This document shows, in pieces, positions 35,486 to 42,101 of a DNA stretch of 42,101 bases. The stretch comes from DASWIG01 sp036397835. Its GTDB lineage: Bacteria > Acidobacteriota > Thermoanaerobaculia > Multivoradales > J023. Positions within the stretch are counted from its first letter, which is position 1; each line of letters begins with the position of its first letter. The notes under the pieces were generated by a model. That model was not told where the DNA came from and made no database searches. It saw nothing but the letters and a program-made list of their open reading frames with translations. Location: contig DASWIG010000439.1 in assembly GCA_036397835.1 (NCBI GenBank), positions 1-42,101 of the forward strand, in the 5' to 3' direction. A program made the translations under genes and the position numbers.

Positions 35486-35612
35486 CCGGACTTTTTTCGT
35501 TCCGGCTTCGCGCCGCGGGCTTCCAGGCGCCCGGTTGCGCTAGAGTTGCCGGCGCCAAACTTCGATCGGTTGCATCGCCGCTCGGCTGAGCGGCGCAGCC
35601 AGGAGGTCTCCT

Positions 35613-35987
35613 ATGAACGAGGTCAGCTTCCCCCGACCCAGCCGTTGGACGGTCAAGGCGTCCCGATTCCTCGCTTCCGAGAGGGCGCCCTTCAAGGAGG
35701 GTGAATCCCTCACCATCGCGCTCGAGGGTCCACAGCGGTTCCGGCTCGAGACCCCGGCGCGGGTGTTCCCCGGAGGAGAGGCCGACGGCGGCCAAGGCAG
35801 GTGGCGAGACGGCGACGACACCTACGTGCTCCTCCCCTTGGACTCGGCGGCGCGGATCCTGTGCGGGGTTTACCTGGTCCGGGAGGACCGCGGCGACACC
35901 GCGGTGGGCGTCTGGACGGCCGAGGAGGATACCGACGAGGACCCGCCGAAGGAAGGGCCAGGGTGGAACGGGTCCGGGTGCGACTGA
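35613..35987 (+). CDS. Hypothetical protein, first gene of the CHAT/ECF operon
   Basis: This is a 124-aa protein from the ATG at 35613, preceded by an ideal AGGAGG at six bases. No signal peptide or membrane segment is visible. The body looks beta-rich ('ESLTIALEGPQRFRLETPAR', 'DDTYVLLPLDSAARILCGVY'). The C-terminal 25 residues are acidic and proline/glycine-rich ('EEDTDEDPPKEG') and look disordered. I recognise no family. Its 3' end overlaps the start of the CHAT gene by about 25 bases, so translation is probably coupled. Small proteins next to CHAT proteases can be substrates or regulators (as Csx30 is for TPR-CHAT in type III-E CRISPR systems). That role here is speculation. Confidence 0.7.
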   Translation: MNEVSFPRPSRWTVKASRFLASERAPFKEGESLTIALEGPQRFRLETPARVFPGGEADGGQGRWRDGDDTYVLLPLDSAARILCGVYLVREDRGDTAVGVWTAEEDTDEDPPKEGPGWNGSGCD

Positions 35988-38900
35988 TTCGCGCCCGGGT
36001 CGCCGGCAGCCTCGCCGCCACGGTCCTGGCGGGTTCGGCGGTGGGCGCGCCGCAAGCGCGGAGCTCGGCCGAGCGCCTGCACCCGGACAAGGGCGTGGAG
36101 AGACCCCTGGCGGCCGGCGAGACGCACGACTTCCTGCTCCGTGTCTGCGGCGGCTGCCTGTTGCGCGCGGAGCTCGAGCAGAAGGGTGTGGACGCCGTCC
36201 TCGAGCTCGGCGCTCCCGGCGGCGAGACCGTGACCGCGGTGGACACGCCCAGCGGCCGCTTCGGACGTGAATCGCTGTTGGCGCCGGCGTCTTTGCCCGG
36301 AGATCGGCGCCTGACCGTGCGCGGCGCGGCCGGCGGAGGACGCGGCCGCTACCGGCTCACGGCCAGCGCTTTGTCCGAGAGAGCTTTCGCCGAGGCGGAT
36401 CGGAGCGGACCGGGCCGTGACGCGCTGGAAGCGACGGCCGCCGCCGCGGCTTCCTATTACCAAGGCGCCTCCACGGCCCGGGCGGCGGCGATCACGCGCC
36501 TGTCGGCGGCGCTGGGCGCATGGCGGGCCGCGGCACAGCCTCGCGGCGCGGCCGAGGCCCTCGCCCTCTTGGCGGAGCTGCTCCGGGAGCAAGGTGAGCC
36601 CGAGACCGCGCGGCAGCGGCTGGAAGAGGCGTTGCCCCTATGGCGCCGGTCCGGCGACTCCCACGGCGAAGCCCGCTGTCTCGGCTCTCTCGGCCACCTC
36701 GCCCTGGCCCGCGGGGAGAGCCAGGCCGCTCTTGAGCTCTACGCTCTCGCGCTCGATCTCCACCGCCGCCTCGGGGATCGGCATGGCGAGGCGCAGGTGC
36801 TCAACAACCAGGGCCACGCCCAGCTCTCCCGGGGCGCGCCGAGAGACGCCCTCGAACCTCTGCAAGCGGCCATCGAAGCCGCCCGCGAGGCGGACGCGCC
36901 CGCCCTGCGGGCGGCCGCCCTCCAGAACCTCGCCGGGGCTCTCCAGGTGCTCGGCCGGCCCGCGGTGGCCTTGCCGCGACTCGCCGAGGCGCGCGACCTG
37001 CACCGGGCGGCCGGCCAGCCGGTGCCGGAGGGGCGGGCGCTGGTCAACATCGGCTCCCTGCACCGCGCCCTGGGCGACCACCCGCGGGCCCTGGAGGCCT
37101 TCCTCGCCGCCTTGAGCGTCTTCCGCCTCGCCGGCAACGCCTCCGGGGAGGCGACCGCGCGCAACAACCTGGGCGCGATCTATCTCTCCCTCGGCGAGCC
37201 CGAGCGGGCCGGCGAGCACCTCGCGGCCTCCCTGCCCCTGCGGCGAAGCGCCGCAGACCGGCGCGGCGAGGCCGCCAGCCTGCACAACCTCGGCCGCGTC
37301 CATCAGGCGCTCGGGCAGCCGGCCGAGGCGGAGGCGCTCTTGCGCCAGGCCCTGGCGCTGCGCAGGGAGCTTTCCGATCGCCGCGGGGAAGCGACCACCC
37401 TGGCCTTTCTGGGTGCCCTGGACTTCGAGGAAGGCCGCTTCCCGCAGGCCGCGCGGACCTTGGGCGCCGCCCTCGAGCTCTCCCGCCGGGTCGGCGACCC
37501 GCGGCTCACCGCCCGTCTCCTTCGCCACCTCGGCGAGGTGGCCTCGGCCCAGGGGCTGGACGAGAAAGCGGAAGAGCGTCTGCGGGAAGCTCTCGACCTC
37601 CACCGGCGCCAGGGCGAGCCCCTGCAAGAGGTGGAGGCCCTGCGGGCCCTTGCCGCCCACCGACGGCGAGCCGGCGACCTCGCCGCCGCCGGCGCCTCGG
37701 CGCAGCAAGCCCTGGCGCTCCTCGAATCCAACGGCGCCTTGCTTCCCGAGCCCGACCTGGCATCCTCCTTCTTCGCCCTCCATCGGCCCGTCTACGAGCT
37801 GGCCGTCGACGTCGCCATGGACCGCCACCGGCGTGACGGCGAGGGCGGCCATGGCGCCCACGCCCTGGAGCTGAGCGAACGGGTGCGAGCTCGCGGGCTG
37901 CGCGCCCTTCTCGCCGAGGCCCGGGTGGACGTCTACCGCGGCCTCGAACCGGATCTCGCCGACCGCCGGCAACAGGTGCTCGCCCGCCTCGCCGACCGGG
38001 CGGCGGCGCGACGCGACGCCCTCGACCGCGGCCGCTCCCCGGAGGAACGAGCCGCGATCGACGACGAGATCAGCGGCCTCCTGGCCGAGCTCGACGCGGT
38101 GGAGACCCGGATCCGCATCCGCCACCCTGATCCGGCCCTGCTCCGCGTCCCCGACCCCTCGACCCGCGGCGACATCCTCGACCTCGTCGGCGGCGACACC
38201 GTGCTCCTGGAGTACTTCCTGGGCCGCGAGGCGAGCTACCTCTGGGCCGTGGCCGACGGTGAGATCACCGCTCACGAGCTGCCTCGCCGGGGCACGATCG
38301 AAGCCGCCGTGAAACGTCTCCACCTGGCCTGGAGCCGCCCCGCCGCCGGGCAGCTCCCGGCGAGCGAGCGGGCGCTCGCCCGAGAGGTTTCCGAGCTGCT
38401 GCTGGGGCCGGTGGCACGCCGGCTCGACGGCCGCCGGCTGGCCGTCGTCCCCGACGGCGCCCTGCACTACCTCCCGCTCGCGGCCCTGTCGCTCCCGCAG
38501 GCGGCCGACCCCGACGGCGCTGCCGAGCCGCTGCTGCTCAGCCACGAGGTCGTGGTGCTGCCCTCGGTCTCGGCTCTGCTGGCTCGGCGGCGAGCCCCCG
38601 TCCGCCTCCTTCCGGAGGGCCAGCTCGCGGTCCTGGCCGATCCCGTCTTCGACCCCGCCGACCCCCGCCTCGGCCCCGCCGCCGGACCGGCGGGCGAGGG
38701 CGCCGCCGGCGCCGGCGAGGCGCTCTGGCCTCGCCTCCCCTGGAGCCGACAGGAGGCGCAGGCGGCCGCCGCCGGTCTGCCGGCCCACGCCAGGCTCCTG
38801 GCCACCGGCTTCGACGCCAGCCGCGAGCTCGCCGTCAGCGGCCGGCTCGCCGGCTACCGCCGCCTCCACTTCGCCACCCACGCCCTCGCCGACGACCTCC

Positions 38901-39313
38901 ATCCCCGCCTTTCCGGCCTCGCCCTCTCGATGGTGGACCGTCAAGGGCGCCCCGAGGACGGCTTCCTTTCCCTCCAGGCCCTCTACGAGCTGGAGCTCAA
39001 CGCCGACCTGGTCGTGCTCTCGGCCTGCCGCACGGCCCTTGGCCGAGAGATTCGCGGCGAGGGCCTCATGGGGCTCGCCCGCGCGTTCCTGGCCGCCGGC
39101 TCCCGGCGCGTCGTGGCCAGCCTCTGGCCGGTCCAGGACCGGGCCACCGCCGAGCTGATGGAGCATTTCTACCGCGAGCTGCTCGAGCACCGGCGGCCGG
39201 CGGCCGAGGCCCTGCGCCGGGCGCAGCTCGAGCTGCGCCGCGGCCAGCGCTGGCGCCACCCCAATCACTGGGCCGGATTCGTCCTCATCGGCGACTGGGA
39301 GGAGGAGCCGTGA
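35963..39313 (+). CDS. Exported PPC-like/TPR/CHAT caspase-fold protease
   Basis: This is about 1116 aa if the GTG at 35963 (with GGAAGGG upstream) is the start; GTGs at 35972 and 35978 are alternatives. Residues 1-31 look like a signal peptide ('VRLIRARVAGSLAATVLAGS'). A beta-sandwich of pre-peptidase C-terminal (PPC) style spans about 40-140, with two Cys in 'RVCGGCLLRAE'. About ten TPRs follow (160-620), then a helical linker and the CHAT domain (750-1116). The catalytic dyad is intact: His973 in 'LHFATHALADD' and Cys1022 in 'VVLSACRTALG'. CHAT proteases are caspase/separase relatives. Its stop overlaps the ECF sigma start (GTGA), which ties the protease to that sigma factor. If exported, it faces the periplasmic part of the anti-sigma factor at 40020. 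Confidence 0.9.
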   Translation: MERVRVRLIRARVAGSLAATVLAGSAVGAPQARSSAERLHPDKGVERPLAAGETHDFLLRVCGGCLLRAELEQKGVDAVLELGAPGGETVTAVDTPSGRFGRESLLAPASLPGDRRLTVRGAAGGGRGRYRLTASALSERAFAEADRSGPGRDALEATAAAAASYYQGASTARAAAITRLSAALGAWRAAAQPRGAAEALALLAELLREQGEPETARQRLEEALPLWRRSGDSHGEARCLGSLGHLALARGESQAALELYALALDLHRRLGDRHGEAQVLNNQGHAQLSRGAPRDALEPLQAAIEAAREADAPALRAAALQNLAGALQVLGRPAVALPRLAEARDLHRAAGQPVPEGRALVNIGSLHRALGDHPRALEAFLAALSVFRLAGNASGEATARNNLGAIYLSLGEPERAGEHLAASLPLRRSAADRRGEAASLHNLGRVHQALGQPAEAEALLRQALALRRELSDRRGEATTLAFLGALDFEEGRFPQAARTLGAALELSRRVGDPRLTARLLRHLGEVASAQGLDEKAEERLREALDLHRRQGEPLQEVEALRALAAHRRRAGDLAAAGASAQQALALLESNGALLPEPDLASSFFALHRPVYELAVDVAMDRHRRDGEGGHGAHALELSERVRARGLRALLAEARVDVYRGLEPDLADRRQQVLARLADRAAARRDALDRGRSPEERAAIDDEISGLLAELDAVETRIRIRHPDPALLRVPDPSTRGDILDLVGGDTVLLEYFLGREASYLWAVADGEITAHELPRRGTIEAAVKRLHLAWSRPAAGQLPASERALAREVSELLLGPVARRLDGRRLAVVPDGALHYLPLAALSLPQAADPDGAAEPLLLSHEVVVLPSVSALLARRRAPVRLLPEGQLAVLADPVFDPADPRLGPAAGPAGEGAAGAGEALWPRLPWSRQEAQAAAAGLPAHARLLATGFDASRELAVSGRLAGYRRLHFATHALADDLHPRLSGLALSMVDRQGRPEDGFLSLQALYELELNADLVVLSACRTALGREIRGEGLMGLARAFLAAGSRRVVASLWPVQDRATAELMEHFYRELLEHRRPAAEALRRAQLELRRGQRWRHPNHWAGFVLIGDWEEEP

Positions 39314-39939
39314 TCCCGGAAGCCGAGCGAGCCGCCGCCGACACCGTGGACCTCGTCCGGCGTCTCGCCGCCGGGGATTCCCGCGCGGAGAGCGAGCTCG
39401 TGGAGCGCTTCAGCACCGGTCTGACCTACATGCTGCGCCACTACACGGGCGATGCGGCCCTCGCCGAGGACATCCACCAGGAAACCTTCGCCGTCGCCCT
39501 CCAGCGCCTGCGCCGCGGCGAGCTCCGGGAACCGGACAAGCTGGCCGCTTTCTTGCGCGGCACGGCCCGCAATCTGCTCCTGGCAGCTCGGCGAAAACGC
39601 GGGTACCGTCCCCCGGCGGCCCTTGGCGACGACGCGGTGCCGGAACCGGCGGACCCCTCGCCCGACCCGCTCAGCGGCCTGATCGAGGAGGAGGAGACCC
39701 AGCTCGCACGCCGCCTGCTGGCAAGCCTGCCCCTGGCCCGCGACCGCGAGATCCTGTACCGTTTTTGCGTCGCCCAGGAAGACCGCGAGGCCATCCGCGC
39801 CCAAATGGGGCTGACCCCGCAGCAATTCAACCTGGTTCTCTTCCGCGCTCGCCAGCGCTTCCACCAACTCTACCAGGAGGCCACCGCGACGGGACGGCTT
39901 CCGGCGGGCGGCGCCCGGGAGCCGGAGCCGGCGAAATGA
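39310..39939 (+). CDS. ECF-type RNA polymerase sigma factor
   Basis: This is a 209-aa protein starting with GTG at 39310, overlapping the CHAT stop by four bases. Region 2 (about 20-90) has 'GDAALAEDIHQETFAVALQR'. Region 4 (about 130-190) has 'LPLARDREILYRFCVAQEDR' and a helix-turn-helix near 'IRAQMGLTPQQFNLVLFRAR'. The Pro-rich C-terminal tail is dispensable-looking. It is expected to be held inactive by the membrane anti-sigma factor encoded 80 bases downstream. Candidate targets are its own operon and the divergent Cys-rich/paralogue pair. Promoter specificity is not known. Confidence 0.88.
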   Translation: MIPEAERAAADTVDLVRRLAAGDSRAESELVERFSTGLTYMLRHYTGDAALAEDIHQETFAVALQRLRRGELREPDKLAAFLRGTARNLLLAARRKRGYRPPAALGDDAVPEPADPSPDPLSGLIEEEETQLARRLLASLPLARDREILYRFCVAQEDREAIRAQMGLTPQQFNLVLFRARQRFHQLYQEATATGRLPAGGAREPEPAK

Positions 39940-40019
39940 AGAGCCTCGGCGCCACACTGAGTGGAATAGGGAGACCATCCCGGCGCGCGGCCTAGCCGCC
40001 GGTACTCCCCAGGAGAGCC

Positions 40020-40805
40020 ATGGATCACGACGAGATCGAGCAACGCCACGTCGCCCACCTCTACCTCCAGGGCAAGCTCACGGCCGAAGAGACCGCTCGC
40101 TTCGAAGAGCATTACCTCGGCTGCCCGGCGTGCGTCGAACGACTCCGGGAGGCCGAAAGCCTGCGCCGCGGCCTCTCCGGCCTCGCCCGTGCGGCCCCCG
40201 AGCTCTTCCCCGGGGCCGTCGCGGCAAGCGACCCCCGGGAGGCGGCGCAGTCCCCGCTCCCCTTCTCGCGCCCCCGACCGGCCTCGGTTCGACGACGGAC
40301 CCGGCTCCCCGCCTGGGCCGCGACTCTGGCGGCGGCGCTGGTCCTGGCCTCCGTGCCGAGCTTCTGGCTCTGGCAACGGCTCGAGGAGACGCGCCAGGAG
40401 CTGCGGCGAGCCCGGCAGGCCTCGGGCGAGCGGGCTCGCGGCCCCCAGACCGGCCTCGCGTTGGCCTTCCTCAGCCCCCTGCGCTCGGCGGCGTCTCCCG
40501 GCGATTCCGCTCCCCGGATCCACCTGTCCACCGACCTGTCCCAAGTGGTCCTGGCCCTCGACCTTGGCCCCGACGCCGAAGGCAGCTACCGCCTCTCCCT
40601 GTCGCGCGCCACGGAAGAAACCGTGCTCTGGCGCAGTCCCGACCTGGTCCCGAGCGGCGACGGCCAGATCTTGGTGGCTCTCCCGGCCACCTTCGTGGCG
40701 CCGGGGGAGTACCGCCTGCGGGCCGAGGCCGTCTCGGAGACTTCCACACCCGCGCCGGCCCTCTTCGCCTTCCGGATCGAACGCCGGGAAGCCCTTCCGC
40801 GGTGA
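40020..40805 (+). CDS. Membrane anti-sigma factor with zinc-finger (ZAS) domain
   Basis: This is a 261-aa protein from the ATG at 40020, with AGGAGAG upstream. The cytoplasmic N-terminus has the zinc-binding H-x3-C-x2-C (His31, Cys35, Cys38) of the ZAS family. A Pro/Arg-rich stretch leads to one transmembrane helix (about 98-118). A periplasmic part follows (119-261), first helical and then beta-sandwich ('QVVLALDLGPDAEGSYRLSL', 'VAPGEYRLRAEAVSE'). It should sequester the ECF sigma factor encoded just upstream. Release might occur by proteolysis of the periplasmic part. The exported CHAT protease in the same operon is the obvious candidate, but this is inferred from gene order. Confidence 0.87.
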   Translation: MDHDEIEQRHVAHLYLQGKLTAEETARFEEHYLGCPACVERLREAESLRRGLSGLARAAPELFPGAVAASDPREAAQSPLPFSRPRPASVRRRTRLPAWAATLAAALVLASVPSFWLWQRLEETRQELRRARQASGERARGPQTGLALAFLSPLRSAASPGDSAPRIHLSTDLSQVVLALDLGPDAEGSYRLSLSRATEETVLWRSPDLVPSGDGQILVALPATFVAPGEYRLRAEAVSETSTPAPALFAFRIERREALPR

Positions 40806-40830
40806 CGAACCCGAGCGTCATCCCGGAAAC

Positions 40831-40855
40831 AAAAAGGCCGGCGCGAACGCCGGCC
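40831..40855 (-). terminator. Intrinsic terminator for the minus-strand gene at 40883
   Basis: On the minus strand GGCCGGCG-TTCG-CGCCGGCC is followed directly by TTTTTGTTT: a perfect 8-bp GC stem, a TTCG tetraloop and a T-run. It sits 28 bases after that gene's stop codon. It is the clearest rho-independent terminator in the window. Confidence 0.9.
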
Positions 40856-40882
40856 AACCTCAGGACAAGGGAAGCTCGAGCC

Positions 40883-41560
40883 TCAGACGGAGGGCTCGGA
40901 AGGGGCGGGCTCGGTGACGACCGGCGGCGGCTCGCCGTTCTCCTCGCCTACCGGCTCCTCCTCGGAGTCGGACGGACGGGAAGCGAACGTGGTGCGCAGG
41001 CGCTCGGCGTGGGCGCCGAGACCCGCCAGGTGGTAGACCGCCTCCAGCAGGCGGACCGACCACTTGAGCCGCGTCTTGACCGCCTCGTACAGCGTGTCCC
41101 GCTCGATCAGGGCCACGTCGCCATCCCGCTTCTGACTGCCGTACGCGGCGAGGGTGATCCTCAGCGTGGTGAGCGCCGCCTGAATCTGCTGGGCGTAGAG
41201 CGCCGGGCTTTGCCACAGGCCTTCGACCTGCGGCGGCGGCGTGGTGAAGCCGGGGGCCACGAGGATCTTCACCGAGCCCTCGGCGTAACGCTCCAGCACC
41301 AGCGGCTCGACCCGGGCCATCCCGGGATCGAGCCCCAGATAGGTCGGCGCAGTCCCGACCCCGAAGGCGTCGTCGAACGTCTGGCGGATGCGCAGCATCG
41401 TGTTGTAGAGGACCTCGGCGTCCCCGTCGCGCTGCTTGCGCAGCTTGGTGAGCTCCCGCTGGGTGGCGCGGTAGCCCTCCTCTTTCTCCCTGAGCTGGAG
41501 GTGGTCGTCCTCGACCCAGCGCACGAGCGTGATCTGGACCGGGCCGAGGCCGCTCAGCAC
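40883..41560 (-). CDS. Hypothetical protein with acidic C-terminal tail
   Basis: This is about 225 aa if the GTG at 41560 is the start (GGAAGG lies a few bases upstream). An in-frame TTG at 41575 and an ATG at 41668 are alternatives, but the latter lacks a ribosome site and overlaps the divergent gene at 41667. The body is mostly helical ('ATQRELTKLRKQRDGDAEVL', 'PALYAQQIQAALTTLRITLA', 'YEAVKTRLKWSVRLLEAVYH') with one beta-like stretch ('EGSVKILVAPGFTTPPP'). The last 30 residues are Glu/Pro-rich. No signal peptide or transmembrane segment. I recognise no family. A strong intrinsic terminator follows. Cytoplasmic by default; function unknown. Confidence 0.7.
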   Translation of the reverse strand: MLSGLGPVQITLVRWVEDDHLQLREKEEGYRATQRELTKLRKQRDGDAEVLYNTMLRIRQTFDDAFGVGTAPTYLGLDPGMARVEPLVLERYAEGSVKILVAPGFTTPPPQVEGLWQSPALYAQQIQAALTTLRITLAAYGSQKRDGDVALIERDTLYEAVKTRLKWSVRLLEAVYHLAGLGAHAERLRTTFASRPSDSEEEPVGEENGEPPPVVTEPAPSEPSV

Positions 41561-41666
41561 CTCCCCTTCCCGCAAATACGTGCAGGATGCGAGAAACGTC
41601 CCCGTAGGAGGACGACGCCGGAAGCTGCTGATATCCTCCACCTCGTTTGAACGGAGGGACCGACCC

Positions 41667-41905
41667 ATGGCCGACGCGACCGATCCCGCGGGTGAGCTCG
41701 AACGCATCGAGGCGGCGCTCGCCGCCCAGGAGGCCCTGCGCGGCGTCCTCCCCGCGGAGCAGGTCGAGACGATGATCGCCGCCTTGCGGGACAGGAGGAC
41801 CGTGACCGTAGCCCGGCTCGCAGGCTCCTGCGCGATCGCGCAGGACGGCGGCGTCGCCGCCGGCGCCGGAGGCGTCGCGATCGGCCGCGACCTTCACGGC
41901 AACCT
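41667..41905 (+). pseudogene. N-terminus of a STAND/NACHT- or SUMF1-type protein, apparently cut by an IS110 element
   Basis: The ATG at 41667 has GGAGG about ten bases upstream. The first 80 residues read 'LERIEAALAAQEALRGVLPA' then 'CAIAQDGGVAAGAGGV' and 'AIGRDLHGN'. That module is familiar to me from the N-terminus of large signalling proteins (NACHT NTPases, SUMF1-domain and similar). Past about 41905 the frame stays open to the window edge, but it runs antisense through a transposase and no longer resembles the family. The gene was therefore probably interrupted by the insertion; the exact junction lies somewhere between 41905 and 41978. The ending is only estimated. Confidence 0.5.
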
Positions 41906-41978
41906 GACACGGCCGAGCCCGATCGCACGCGTCCGGAATCGCTGCGGGAGGCGTACCTGCAAGATACTCTGTTCCAAG

Positions 41979-42101
41979 TCAAGCCTCCAGGGCGAAGAAC
42001 TTCCGACCCTCGAAGTCGGTATCGCTCTTGAGCATGCCGTGAATGGCATGGAGCAGCTTGCGCATCACGGCGACGGTGGCCTGCATCTCCTTTTTGCCCT
42101 T
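41979..42101 (-). mobile_element. IS110-family transposase, C-terminal 40 residues (element continues past the right edge)
   Basis: On the minus strand the frame is open from the window edge to a TGA at 41979. The 40 residues include 'MQATVAVMRKLLHAIHGML' followed by 'DFEGRKFFALEA', which is the usual C-terminal pattern of IS110/IS116/IS902 transposases. The catalytic DEDD and Ser-containing parts lie outside the window. Members of this family lack clear terminal inverted repeats, so I could not place the element's end. It lies between 41905 and 41978. Confidence 0.7.

Noticed and set aside
35963..39313. Type III-E CRISPR (Craspase) TPR-CHAT
   Set aside because: There is no Cas7-11-like gene and no CRISPR array, and the protein has a signal peptide and a PPC-like domain. 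The analogy is limited to TPR-CHAT beside an ECF sigma factor.

Overview
The window is about 42 kb of very GC-rich DNA (roughly 70% by eye), densely packed with genes on both strands. I saw no rRNA, tRNA or CRISPR array. The gene set points to Acidobacteriota, possibly the Thermoanaerobaculia. It includes a VWFA-type exported protein of the kind named after this phylum, a GWxTD-like domain, a Ser/Thr kinase with a TPR tail next to an 'X6'-type ECF sigma factor, a TPR-CHAT protease with an ECF sigma factor and zinc-finger anti-sigma factor, and a TonB receptor with YfiR and a hybrid kinase. This assignment is an inference; no phylogenetic marker was tested.

Layout, left half. Bases 1-324 hold the C-terminus of an Rpn/DUF4351-type protein. 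Bases 455-9198 form a signalling locus: a GTG-started ECF sigma factor and a membrane TPR Ser/Thr kinase (minus strand) lie between two exported plus-strand proteins. One is beta-propeller-like; the other is a propeller fused to a di-heme cytochrome. The two share a 31-bp upstream element. Next come a GWxTD/VWFA exported protein, an outer-membrane barrel, a DUF4388-like/degenerate DnaJ/TPR protein, an AlgJ/AlgX-like SGNH acetyltransferase and a polytopic permease. Bases 17281-18407 are a scar-like region: a 43/86-bp periodic array of hairpins, then a 255-bp duplicate of the permease 3' end. A Uma2-family nuclease and a sulfatase-fold lipoprotein follow.

Layout, middle. A hemerythrin-like protein sits 10 bp upstream of korA-korB (2-oxoacid:ferredoxin oxidoreductase). 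After a hairpin comes an unusual regulator: a class-3-lipase fold whose halves appear in swapped order, with Gly in place of the nucleophile Ser, fused to an XRE helix-turn-helix. It is followed by an exported protein with three RidA domains. Then come an AI-2E-type permease (minus strand) and a TonB receptor-YfiR-hybrid histidine kinase-phosphopantetheinyl transferase run.

Layout, right end. Bases 33996-40805 are the best candidate for an undescribed system. On the minus strand are a secreted protein with two 8-cysteine modules of identical spacing flanking a central domain, and a small non-secreted protein that is essentially that central domain alone (about 62% identity over 80 ungapped residues). 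Both have a similar upstream element. Divergently transcribed are a 124-aa protein of unknown function, an exported PPC-TPR-CHAT protease with an intact His/Cys dyad, an ECF sigma factor with a 4-base overlap, and a membrane anti-sigma factor. A plausible model, not shown, is that the CHAT protease acts on the extracytoplasmic part of the anti-sigma factor or on the 124-aa protein to release the sigma factor, which then drives the Cys-rich pair. The window ends with a hypothetical minus-strand gene, the start of a plus-strand gene resembling the N-terminus of NACHT/SUMF1-type proteins, and the C-terminus of an IS110-family transposase that appears to interrupt it.
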